A stretch of 64,000 nucleotides of DNA from NCBI RefSeq assembly GCF_900105395.1, contig NZ_LT629775.1:4734001-4798000 (forward strand), in the 5' to 3' direction. The stretch is from Streptomyces sp. TLI_053 (lineage in GTDB: Bacteria; Actinomycetota; Actinomycetes; Streptomycetales; Streptomycetaceae). Below are positions 46,072 through 53,716 of this stretch, one piece after another (position 1 is the first letter of the stretch; each line of letters begins with the position of its first letter). The position numbers were made by a program, and so were the translations under genes. Under the pieces are notes generated by a model. The model searched no databases. It worked only from the letters and a program-made list of their open reading frames with translations, and was not told where the DNA came from.

Positions 46072-46869
46072 TCAGCCCTCCCCGCCCGCGCGGCGGGCCG
46101 CGTTGGCGAGCACGGCGTCGTGCAGCCACTGGGCCAGGCCCGGCGCGAGCTGCTCGTAGACCGCGGTGAACCGCGGGTCGGCGAGGTACATCCCAGCGAG
46201 ACCGCGGTGGATCTCGTAGGTGCAGTCGTAGAAGTTGTCGCGGATGTGCTGCCGGTGCGCCTCGGCGAGGTCCGTCGCCGGGTCGCCGTCGGCGGGCTCG
46301 CCGGCGGTGAACAGTTCGACCAGGCGGGCGTTGAGCGCGTCCGCCTCGGCCTTGATCCGCTGCCAGTCGCCCTTGTCGTAGCCGCCGGTGCGGCGCTGGG
46401 ACTCCGCCCAGGCCGGGGTGTCGCCCCAGCGCTGCTCGGCCTCGCTCTCCCACTCCTCGCGGTAGTGCTCGCCGAAGAGCTCGAACTTCTCCTCCGGGGT
46501 CAGCTGAATACCCATCTTCTCTGCCTCCATGGCGTGTTCGACGGCCGCGGCCAGTTTCTGGAGGTGGGCGATGCGGTCGGTCAGCAGCCGGTGCTGGCGC
46601 CGCAGGTGCTCGCTCGGGCTCACCGAGTCGTCGTCCAGGACGGCCGCGATCTCCTCCAGGGGGAACCCGAGTTCGCGGTAGAACAGGATCCGCTGCAGTC
46701 GGCCGAGGTCGGCCTCGTCGTACCGGCGGTAGCCGGCCGGCGTGCGGCCCCGGGGGGACAGCAGGCCGATCTCGTCGTAGTGGTGCAGGGTCCGGACGGT
46801 CACCTTGGCGATCCGCGCCACCGCGCCGACCGTGAGGCCGGTGCGGCTGTCCTCGTCTCCGCTGTTCAT
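46072..46869 (-). CDS. tipA: TipA-like MerR regulator with TipAS antibiotic-binding domain
   Basis: The 265-residue protein joins a MerR winged helix (LTVGAVARIAKVTVRTLHHY, then TPAGYRRYDEADLGRLQRIL) to a C-terminal TipAS domain (GIQLTPEEKFELFGEHYREE, WQRIKAEADALNARLVELFT, NFYDCTYEIHRGLAGMYL). Cys216 in FYDCTYEIH matches the cysteine of S. lividans TipA that binds thiostrepton-like thiopeptides covalently. Met114 or Met119 (before GIQLTPE) may be internal starts that make the free TipAS form as in S. lividans. A TipA-like promoter with a 19-bp spacer lies upstream, so autoactivation by antibiotic is likely. Confidence 0.9.
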   Translation of the reverse strand: MNSGDEDSRTGLTVGAVARIAKVTVRTLHHYDEIGLLSPRGRTPAGYRRYDEADLGRLQRILFYRELGFPLEEIAAVLDDDSVSPSEHLRRQHRLLTDRIAHLQKLAAAVEHAMEAEKMGIQLTPEEKFELFGEHYREEWESEAEQRWGDTPAWAESQRRTGGYDKGDWQRIKAEADALNARLVELFTAGEPADGDPATDLAEAHRQHIRDNFYDCTYEIHRGLAGMYLADPRFTAVYEQLAPGLAQWLHDAVLANAARRAGGEG

Positions 46870-46896
46870 CGGGGTACTCCCTTCGTGCTGACCACG

Positions 46897-46927
46897 ACCC
46901 TGCCTCCTCCCGTTGCGTGAGGGTCAA
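46897..46927 (-). promoter_or_regulatory. MerR/TipA-type promoter (TTGACC, 19-bp spacer, CAGGGT)
   Basis: On the minus strand TTGACC (46927-46922) and CAGGGT (46902-46897) are 19 bases apart. The spacer CTCACGCAACGGGAGGAGG resembles, as far as I remember it, the well-known thiostrepton-inducible tipA promoter. Confidence 0.75.
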
Positions 46928-46975
46928 GCGCGGGGCCGGACGTGGCGGCCGGGTCTCGCGGGCCGGACGCGCGCG

Positions 46976-47035
46976 TCGGGTCCAGTGTCGGGGTCCGGTG
47001 TCGGAGTCCCGTGTCGGGTTCCGGTGTCGGGGTCC
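46976..47035 (+). repeat. 13-bp tandem repeats (GTGTCGGGGTCCG)
   Basis: Four to five imperfect copies of the unit with a 13-base period lie between the tipA promoter and the next gene: GTGTCGGGGTCCG, GTGTCGGAGTCCC, GTGTCGGGTTCCG and GTGTCGGGGTCCG. No spacer, so not CRISPR. Confidence 0.85.
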
Positions 47036-47125
47036 GGTGGAGAAGTCTCCGACCCGGCCGGGCCGGACCGGCGCCGGTTTGTGGGGTCCGGCCAATTGCC
47101 GGGGCGGCCGGGCGGCCACCAGCAT

Positions 47126-48001
47126 GTGCGCGTGACCACGCCCGTACCGCCCGGCACGCCGCTGCCGAAGCCCACGCCGCCGACCGACTCCCCGCCACCG
47201 GCTTCCCGGCCGACCGCCACGACCGGCCGGACCGCCGGGGCACGACCGGCCACCGTGGCCGAGCCGGTCGCCGACCTGCCGACCGTCGCACCGCCGCCGG
47301 GCCACCGACTGGTGGCGGAGCTGGTCGGCACCGCCCTGCTGGCCGTCGTCGTGGTGGGCTCCGGACACCAGGCGGACGCGCTGACCCCGGACGCCGGGCT
47401 GCGCTTCCTGGCGAACGTCGGCGCCTCGGCGGCGGCCCTGACGGTGCTGATCACCCTGTTCGGCCCGGTCTCCGGCGGGCACCTCAACCCGCTGATCACC
47501 GCGGGCGCCTGGTGGACCGGCCGGGGCACCCCCGTCGGGCTGCCGCTGCGCGAGGCGGTCGGGTACGCCGCCGCGCAGACCGTCGGCGCGGTGGCGGGCA
47601 CCGGACTGGCCGACGCGATGTTCGGACACCCCGCGTTCCGGCTGTCGGAGGTACCGCGCGGGAGCGGCACGCTGTGGCTGGGCGAGGCGGTGGCCACCGG
47701 AGCCCTGCTGCTGGTGGTGACCGGGGCGACGGCCGCCGGGCGGGGGCGGCTGGTCCCGGGACTGGTCGGCCTCTGGGTGGTCGCGGCCTGCTGGGCGACC
47801 TCCTCGGGCGGCTTCGCCAATCCGGCCGTGACGCTGGGCCGGGCGCTCACCGACGGCTGGACCGGGATCGCGCCCGGATCGGTCCCCGGCTTCGTGCTCG
47901 CCCAGTGCGCGGGGGCGGTGGCCGGGACCGGCCTGGCGGTGCTGCTGTTCGACGGCCGGCAGCGTGCGCGCTCCGCCGTCAGCGAGGAGCCGCCCCGCTG
48001 A
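47126..48001 (+). CDS. aquaporin-like MIP family channel
   Basis: The 291-residue protein has six membrane helices and two half-helix loops: SGGHLNPLITAGAWWTGRG (first NPA changed to NPL) and SSGGFANPAVTLGRALTDGW (second NPA intact). The Arg that normally follows the second NPA is absent, so the selectivity filter differs from classical water channels; such divergent actinobacterial MIPs may pass other small neutral solutes. GTG 47126 or GTG 47132 may be the start. A 60-residue Pro/Thr-rich N-terminal tail is unusual. Confidence 0.85.
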   Translation: MRVTTPVPPGTPLPKPTPPTDSPPPASRPTATTGRTAGARPATVAEPVADLPTVAPPPGHRLVAELVGTALLAVVVVGSGHQADALTPDAGLRFLANVGASAAALTVLITLFGPVSGGHLNPLITAGAWWTGRGTPVGLPLREAVGYAAAQTVGAVAGTGLADAMFGHPAFRLSEVPRGSGTLWLGEAVATGALLLVVTGATAAGRGRLVPGLVGLWVVAACWATSSGGFANPAVTLGRALTDGWTGIAPGSVPGFVLAQCAGAVAGTGLAVLLFDGRQRARSAVSEEPPR

Positions 48002-48122
48002 AGCTCGGTGCGGAAGTCCGGGCGGGGGCAGGACGGTGCGTGGTCCGACCCGTGGCGAGGACGGTGGTTCCCGCGCACCGCGCGCCGGAGAACGCCCCGC
48101 ACCGGACCTTCCGGAACGAGCT

Positions 48123-49445
48123 TCAGGGGCTCCGGAGCGTCGCCGGCTGCCTGGGCACCGGGGGCGCGGCGGTCCGCCGGCGACCGCTCCGCCGCCGGCC
48201 CGACCGCTGCTGCGGGAGCCCTTCGCCGGGACCGCCGTCCGGGCCGCCCCGGCCGGGGGGACGGCGGCCGGAGCCGCGCCGCCGCTGGGCGGGCAGGAGC
48301 AGCACGCACCCGGCCGAGACCACCACGAAGGCGAGCCGCACCAGTCCGCGCGCCGGGTCGGACGGCAGGAACAGCGTGCCCCCGTACAGGGCGACCAGCG
48401 CGATCCAGCTCCACCACGGCACCAGCCGCCGCTGTCCGACCGTGTCCCAGAGCAGCGTGCCGAGCATGATCGACGCGGTGTAGTACGTGTAGACGCTCGG
48501 GTCCAGCAGGATCCGGGCGTCCGCCCCGAGCAGGACGACGGCCGGCCAGCGGCCGCGCCACACCGCCAGGGTGCCCAGGCCCAGGCCCAGGGCGAACTGC
48601 GCCGGACGGTCCCACCAGGGCGTCGTCGGATCGGTCACCCCGAACCAACGCAGCGCCGAGGCGGTCTGATTGGGGATGGTGAACTTCGCGGCCGCGACGG
48701 TGTCCAGGTCACCCAGGTAGAACGGCAGCCAGGCGACCGCCACCAGCCCGGCGAACCAGAGCCCCGTCCGCACCCACCTGGCCCTGGGCAGGGCGAGGAT
48801 CAGCGGCGCGAACGCCAGCGCCCACGGTTTGGAGTCCACGGCCAGCGCCAGGTACACGGCCACCGCGGTGGCCCGGCCCCGGCTGAGCTCGTGCGCGGCG
48901 AGGGTGGTGAAGAACAGCGCCAGCACGTCGTCCAGGTGCGCGAAGCGGACCGACACCTCGACCCACATCGGGATGAACGCGAGTCCGGCGACCAGCAGCC
49001 GCTGCTGGAGCCGGCGGTGGTTGGTGCCGGTGCCCAGGTGGTACTGCGCGGCCGTGCGGCCCACCAGGACCAGCATCGCCAGCCCGAGGCCGGACATCAC
49101 CGCCTCGGCCAGCACCTCGCCGGTGTGCCCCGGGAACGGCGCGAAGAGCCGCGCCACGGCCAGACTGACCGGGCCGATCTGCAGCTCGGGGTGGTGGGCG
49201 TAGAGGGCGAGACCGCCGTCCGAACGGCCGCTGAAGAGCAGTTCCTCGCCCTGGCGCAGGTAGTGCCAGGAGAAGCCGCCGCTCGGCTCGACCAGCAGGA
49301 ACCAGAGCACCGTCCAGGCCAGCAGCAGGACGTGGTGTCTGCGTACCGGCAGGCTGCCGATCCGGCCGGTGGCCGCCTCGTAGTCGGTCCAGGCCCGTCC
49401 CGGCCGTCCTGACCGCTCCCGGCGCCCCGCGCCCGTTCCACGCAC
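48123..49445 (-). CDS. polytopic membrane protein, DUF2029/GT87-like
   Basis: The 440-residue protein has about ten membrane helices (for example VLLLAWTVLWFLLVEPSGGF, LLVAGLAFIPMWVEVSVRFA). The segment VRFAHLDDVLALFFTTLAAH with LDDV and later ALAVDSKPWALAFAPLIL resembles polyprenol-phosphate-dependent mannosyltransferase (GT87-type) proteins of actinobacteria, which add mannose in the envelope. An Arg-rich tail of 60 residues follows. Assigning it as a glycosyltransferase is inference. It converges with the aquaporin gene. Confidence 0.75.
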   Translation of the reverse strand: MRGTGAGRRERSGRPGRAWTDYEAATGRIGSLPVRRHHVLLLAWTVLWFLLVEPSGGFSWHYLRQGEELLFSGRSDGGLALYAHHPELQIGPVSLAVARLFAPFPGHTGEVLAEAVMSGLGLAMLVLVGRTAAQYHLGTGTNHRRLQQRLLVAGLAFIPMWVEVSVRFAHLDDVLALFFTTLAAHELSRGRATAVAVYLALAVDSKPWALAFAPLILALPRARWVRTGLWFAGLVAVAWLPFYLGDLDTVAAAKFTIPNQTASALRWFGVTDPTTPWWDRPAQFALGLGLGTLAVWRGRWPAVVLLGADARILLDPSVYTYYTASIMLGTLLWDTVGQRRLVPWWSWIALVALYGGTLFLPSDPARGLVRLAFVVVSAGCVLLLPAQRRRGSGRRPPGRGGPDGGPGEGLPQQRSGRRRSGRRRTAAPPVPRQPATLRSP

Positions 49446-49500
49446 CCCAGTACCTCGTCCGCCGTGCCGCCCCCTCGGCCGGTCATCCTAGGCGACCGAA

Positions 49501-49544
49501 CGGAACCGCCCGTGCCCCCGGGTTCGGGAGCACGGGCGGTTCCG
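49501..49544. terminator. hairpin terminator
   Basis: CGGAACCGCCCGTGC pairs perfectly with GCACGGGCGGTTCCG around a 14-base loop, followed by CTTCGG. It lies downstream of the leftward surface protein gene. Confidence 0.8.
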
Positions 49545-49623
49545 CTTCGGGCGGTGCGCCTCGGCGGTGGGCCGGGACGGGCCGGGACCGGCCCTGCTGC
49601 GCGTGGGCCCGGACGGGCCGGAC

Positions 49624-50874
49624 TCAGCCCTGCTGCGCGGTGCGGCGGCGGCGCAGCACGACCAGGGTGCCGACACCGGCCGCGAGGACGGCGCCGCCCG
49701 CGATCGCGATGCCGGTGCTGTCGTCACCGCCACCCGTGGTGGCGAGCGCCTTGTCCGCGTTGGACTTGGCCTTGGCGACGGCCGCCGGGGTGATCGGCAG
49801 CGGCTTGACCTTCGGAACGCTGACCGGGAAGTCGATCGGACCGGCGGCGTCGTCCTGGGTCGGCGCGGGGCTCGACGGGGCGGCGGTCGCGGGCGCGCTC
49901 GGGGAGGTGCTCCCGCTCGGCGTCACGGTGGCGCTGGCCGAGGGCGAGGCCGAGGTCGACGGGGTGGCGGTCGTCGACGGCGTGGCCGTGGTCGACGGGG
50001 TCGCGGTCGTGGACGGCGTGGCCGTCGTCGACGGGGTCGCGGTCGTGGACGGCGTGGTCGACGGCGTCGCCGTCGTGCTCGGGGTCGTCGAGGCGGTCGG
50101 CGACGTGCTGGTGCTCGGGCTGCCGGTCGGCTTCACCGTCGGGCTCGTGCTGGGGGTGGTCGGCTTCGTCGTCGACGGCGTGACGGTCGGGCTCGGCTTG
50201 CCCGGGCCCTCGGCCACGATCTTGAAGCGCTTGCCGCGGATGCCGTCGCAGCTGAACTCGGCCTCGCCGGTGGGCGTGTTGCCCTCGGCCTCGGCGGAGA
50301 AGACCACCGGAACCACGCCGGCGTTGCCGCGCGGCGCGTCCTTGGCCACGGTGACGCGGACGGCGACCGTCAGGCTGCTGCCCTTGGTGACGGCCAGCAG
50401 CGAGTCCTCGAAGTCCGGGTTGCCGTCGGCCTGGAGCTTGGCGAGCAGGAACAGCACGCCGTCGTCGTCGGCCTCGGCGCCGGGCGCGGCTCCGGCCGGG
50501 TGCCAGGCCTTGGTCTTGTCCAGCGCCTCGGGCAGCTGGTACTCGACCTTCAGGTCCTTCGCCTTCAGGGTGTCCTGGGCGTTCTTGAACTTGAGCAGCG
50601 GGTAGAAGACGAAGTCCGTCTTCGTGTTGTTGTCGATCGTGAAGCTGAACTGCTTGGACTCGCCACCGGCGACGAAGGTGCCCGGCACCCCGTCCAGCGA
50701 CAGGTCGAGCTGGCGGTGCGCGGCCTTGTCGGCCTGCGGCGCGGCGGCCGAGGGCGCGCCGGTGGCGGCGGCGACGGCGCCCTGGGCGCCGGTGAGGGCC
50801 ATCGAGGCGGCGAGCGCGGCGGCGCCGGCCAGAGCCAGGCTGCGAGGTATGGAGATGGACAAGGAGAACCTCAC
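49624..50874 (-). CDS. LATTG-type sortase-anchored surface protein
   Basis: The 416-residue protein starts at GTG 50874 with a signal peptide (RSLALAGAAALAASMALTGA). A beta-sandwich domain (KQFSFTIDNNTKTDFVFYPL, with acidic insert) is followed by a long Thr/Ser/Pro repeat and a C-terminal sorting signal: LATTG, a hydrophobic helix (GIAIAGGAVLAAGVGTLVVL) and RRRR. LAxTG motifs are recognised by sortase E of streptomycetes. The repeat acts as a wall-spanning stalk. The sandwich domain is distantly similar to those at 41 and 44 kb. Confidence 0.85.
   Translation of the reverse strand: MRFSLSISIPRSLALAGAAALAASMALTGAQGAVAAATGAPSAAAPQADKAAHRQLDLSLDGVPGTFVAGGESKQFSFTIDNNTKTDFVFYPLLKFKNAQDTLKAKDLKVEYQLPEALDKTKAWHPAGAAPGAEADDDGVLFLLAKLQADGNPDFEDSLLAVTKGSSLTVAVRVTVAKDAPRGNAGVVPVVFSAEAEGNTPTGEAEFSCDGIRGKRFKIVAEGPGKPSPTVTPSTTKPTTPSTSPTVKPTGSPSTSTSPTASTTPSTTATPSTTPSTTATPSTTATPSTTATPSTTATPSTTATPSTSASPSASATVTPSGSTSPSAPATAAPSSPAPTQDDAAGPIDFPVSVPKVKPLPITPAAVAKAKSNADKALATTGGGDDSTGIAIAGGAVLAAGVGTLVVLRRRRTAQQG
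49950..50080 (-). repeat. Thr-Pro-Ser-Thr repeat coding region
   Basis: About ten imperfect 15- to 18-bp units encode TPSTTA-like peptides; plus-strand unit GTCGACGGGGTCGCG and variants. Slippage here would change stalk length without frameshift when units are multiples of three. Confidence 0.85.
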
Positions 50875-51122
50875 GGGAGTGTCCGGGCGCGGCCCGGGAG
50901 CGCGGGTGGACCCGGTGGTTGTCCGAGCCGCGATCCCCCCGCGAAGGCTGAAAGTCCGACGGAGACTACCGAAGGCCCCCGCTGTGCCGGAAGGTGGGTG
51001 CCGGTTTGAAACGTCACCAGGCCGTTTTCTGTCCGATTGACCCAACTCTGCCCGTGAAAGGGCTTTTTGCCCCCGGCCGTCGGGGGGAGCCGCTTGCTTG
51101 GTACACGGTGGGGGCAGGGGCG
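50875..51122. promoter_or_regulatory. 248-bp region upstream of the surface protein gene
   Basis: No gene is seen. It should contain the leftward promoter of the surface protein; the AT-richer 51004-51075 (GTTTGAAACGTC, TTTTTGCCCC) is the best candidate. A hairpin terminator for the dehydrogenase gene ending at 51123 is not obvious. Confidence 0.4.
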
Positions 51123-52007
51123 CTACGCGGGGAGTCCGGCCCGCCGTCGCGCGACCGCCGCGACGGCGGCCCAGTCCTTCTCGCCGTCCCCGTGCGCGAG
51201 CGCGTCCAGGAACGCGTCCCGCAGCACGCTGCCGAACGGCAGCGGCACCCGCGCCGAGGCCCCGGCGGTGAGCGCGAGGCCGACGTCCTTGAGCCCCAGC
51301 GGCAGCTTGAACCCGGCGGGCTCGTAACGGCGTTCGGCGACCATCGCGCCGTACCCGGAGTAGACCGGCCCGGGGAACAGCGTGCCGCTGAGCATCTCGA
51401 TCAGGTCGGTCGGCCGGACCCCGTTCGCCTCGGCCAGGCTGCACGCCTCCGCCATCGACTCGATCGCGCAGGCCAGCAGGAAGTTGGTGCTGATCTTGGC
51501 GGTGTTGGCCTGGGCCGGGCGCTCGCCGAAGTGCCAGACCCGCCGGCCCATCGCGGCGAGCAGCGGTTCGGCCGCCGCCAGCGCACCGGGAGTCCCGGCG
51601 GCCAGGATGTCGAGCTCCCCGGCGGCCGCCACCGGCGGGCGTCCGAGCACCGGCGCGGCAACGTACCCGATGCCGTGCTCGGCGTGCAGGGCCTCGGCCC
51701 GCTCGGCCAGGTCGACCGAGACGGTGGCCATGTTGATGTGCAGGGTGGCCACGGCCCCCGCCAGCAGGGCCGGGTCGAGCAGCAGCCGTTCGACGGCGTC
51801 GTCGTCGGCGAGCATCGAGACGACCGTGTCGGCCGCGAAGACGTCGGCCGGCCCCTCGGCCGCCTCGGCGCCCAGGGCGACCATCGCGGCCACCGGCTCG
51901 GGCGAGCGGTTCCACACCCGGACGGTGTACCCGGCGCGCAGCAGACTGCCCGCCATGCCCCGGCCCATCGCACCCAGTCCGACGAAGCCGACCGTCGTCC
52001 CGCTCAT
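51123..52007 (-). CDS. NAD(P)-binding 2-hydroxyacid/3-hydroxyisobutyrate dehydrogenase-like protein
   Basis: The 294-residue protein has the Rossmann motif VGFVGLGAMGRGMAGSLLRA, the family loop PVLGRPPVAAAGELDILAAG in place of the usual substrate loop, and the catalytic segment NTAKISTNFLLACAIESMAE with Lys. It belongs to the beta-hydroxyacid dehydrogenase superfamily that includes glyoxylate, 3-hydroxyisobutyrate and imine reductases; the exact substrate cannot be told. Start ATG 52007. Confidence 0.85.
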   Translation of the reverse strand: MSGTTVGFVGLGAMGRGMAGSLLRAGYTVRVWNRSPEPVAAMVALGAEAAEGPADVFAADTVVSMLADDDAVERLLLDPALLAGAVATLHINMATVSVDLAERAEALHAEHGIGYVAAPVLGRPPVAAAGELDILAAGTPGALAAAEPLLAAMGRRVWHFGERPAQANTAKISTNFLLACAIESMAEACSLAEANGVRPTDLIEMLSGTLFPGPVYSGYGAMVAERRYEPAGFKLPLGLKDVGLALTAGASARVPLPFGSVLRDAFLDALAHGDGEKDWAAVAAVARRRAGLPA

Positions 52008-52180
52008 CGCACGCTCCCGCTGTCGCCCGGCGGACGGACCGGTCGTCCGACCACGAGCAACCGACTGTACGTCAGCCCGCCGGGCCGCCGACCGACCCGA
52101 TCCCGGCGCCCGGAGAGACGGGTGCACGGAGAGGTCGGCGCACGGAGAGGTGGGTGCACGGGCGGTGGGGGCGGGTGCGG

Positions 52181-52594
52181 TCAGGCGGCCGCCGCGCGGT
52201 GCCCGTCCGCCGCCCCCGCCTCCAGCCGCGCGGCCACCCGGTGGCGCAGCAGCTGGTACTGGACCTGGAGCCGGCCCGGACGCTGCGGGCGGGCGACCGG
52301 GCGACCGGGGCCGACCTCCTCGTCCGGACCGAAGCGGGAACGGGTCATGTCGACCTCGACGCCGGCGGCGGACCGGTTCCACCAGTGCAGGTCCGTCCGG
52401 ACCCCGCCGACGTACACCTCGCCCATCATCAGCTCGCCGCCCAGCAGGTCGTGCACCACCAGGGCGGTCGCCCCGCACTGGCCGTGGGCGGGATTGTCGG
52501 GACGCCAGTGGGCCTGGTCCTCGGGCGCGCAGGTGTCGACACCCCAGGAGGAGCGGATCGCACGTTCGATGTCGTTGAGGGTCCACGCCGTCAT
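52181..52594 (-). CDS. YunG-family hypothetical protein
   Basis: The 137-residue protein begins TLNDIERAIRSSWGVDTCAP and contains HGQCGATALVVHDLLGGELM and DLHWWNRSAAGVEVDMTRSR, the conserved pattern of YunG-like proteins (Cys/His/Asp-rich, papain-like fold suspected). Function is unknown. The C-terminal third is Arg/Ala-rich. ATG 52594 agrees with the family start. Confidence 0.75.
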   Translation of the reverse strand: MTAWTLNDIERAIRSSWGVDTCAPEDQAHWRPDNPAHGQCGATALVVHDLLGGELMMGEVYVGGVRTDLHWWNRSAAGVEVDMTRSRFGPDEEVGPGRPVARPQRPGRLQVQYQLLRHRVAARLEAGAADGHRAAAA

Positions 52595-52856
52595 AGCGGG
52601 AAGCCTGCCACGCGGCACCGACAGTGGCAGCGGCTTTTCGGCCAAAGTGCCCGTGTTCTGCGACGACCCGGGTGACCTTCACCCGTACGGGGAGCCCTCG
52701 GGGCGGTGGCCGGAGGGCCGTTCCGGGGCGACGGCCGCGAGCTCGGGACCGGGACCGGGACCGGGTGCGGGCGCGGGCGCGGGCCGGTGCGCGCCGGAGC
52801 GGTCGGGGGTCCGCTCCGGCGCGTGCTCCGTCCCCGTGCCCTTCACCGGCCGGGTG

Positions 52857-53420
52857 TCACTTCCCGAGCGCCTCGACGCCCGCCTGCGCGAACTGCTCGT
52901 CCAGGTCGCCGCTCGGGGCGCCCGCGACGCCGATGGCCGCGACCGGCGCACCCTTCGACTGCACCGGCGCACCGCCCGCCAGGAACAGGGTGCCCGGGAT
53001 GTCCTTCAGGTTCGGCGCCTGGGCGAGCCGCTTGGCCAGCTCGGAGGTGGGCGCGTTCCAGGAGACCGCGGTGAAGGCCTTCCGCACGGCCGACTCGGGC
53101 GACTGCGGCCCGGCGCCGTCGCCCTTGAGCAGCACCCGGGTGACACCGTCACGGTCGACGACCGCCACCGAGACCTTCTGACCGGCCTTGGCCGCCGCGT
53201 CCAGGGTGGCCTCGGCGGCCTTGGTGGCGGCGGCGATGGTCAGGCCGGTGGTCTGGGCGAGGTTCTTGTCCCGGGTGTCGGCCTTGACCGCGGCGGCGGC
53301 GACGGACGGGGTGTCGGTGGCCTCGGCACTGGCCGAGACGGCGCCGAGGGTGGCGGCGGCCAGCGCGGCGGCGGCGACGGTACCGGTCAGCACCTTGGTA
53401 CGAACGGAGATCTTCTTCAT
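52857..53420 (-). CDS. hbpS: secreted heme-binding protein HbpS-like (GlcG/DUF336)
   Basis: The 187-residue protein has a signal peptide (MKKISVRTKVLTGTVAAAALAAA, cleavage near ASA-EA; the string is given only to mark a typical Sec leader, about 30 residues). The mature part is the GlcG/HbpS alpha/beta domain: AQTTGLTIAAATKAAEATLD, VSVAVVDRDGVTRVLLKGDG, FTAVSWNAPTSELAKRLAQA and AIGVAGAPSGDLDEQFAQ. In S. reticuli, extracellular HbpS binds heme and controls the SenS sensor kinase. It is divergently placed from a SenS-SenR pair here, the same arrangement. Confidence 0.85.
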   Translation of the reverse strand: MKKISVRTKVLTGTVAAAALAAATLGAVSASAEATDTPSVAAAAVKADTRDKNLAQTTGLTIAAATKAAEATLDAAAKAGQKVSVAVVDRDGVTRVLLKGDGAGPQSPESAVRKAFTAVSWNAPTSELAKRLAQAPNLKDIPGTLFLAGGAPVQSKGAPVAAIGVAGAPSGDLDEQFAQAGVEALGK

Positions 53421-53677
53421 GGTCCGGCTCCTCGTCGGATGGTGTCGCTGGGAACGGAATCGATCCTCCGGCGGCCGCCCCCCGCGCCGCATCGGCGGTC
53501 CGGGCACTCCCCGCGGGCATGATGGACGACGGACCCGTCAGCCGATCGGCTGATGCGTCCCCGGGCCGGACGGGTCACCATCGAGGGATCGTCCGAGGGA
53601 TCGCCCCGGCCGGGGCAGCGTTGGTCACGACGACCGGCCACGAGCACGGCTACGGCCACGACGACCGGCCGTCGGAA

Positions 53678-53708
53678 GCGAACGAACGAGCGAGCGAGCG
53701 AGCGAGGA
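53678..53708 (+). repeat. tetranucleotide repeat (GAAC/GAGC) overlapping the SenS ribosome site
   Basis: GAAC occurs twice and GAGC four to five times in a row, ending GAGGAG, which is the Shine-Dalgarno for GTG 53717. Slippage would change the upstream leader length. Confidence 0.8.
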
Positions 53709-53716
53709 GCGGCCCC

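Noticed and set aside
46976..47035. 13-bp tandem repeats as a CRISPR array
   Set aside because: Repeats are directly adjacent and too short, with no unique spacers and no cas genes in the window. The same applies to the repeats at 32.4, 38.9 and 49.95 kb.
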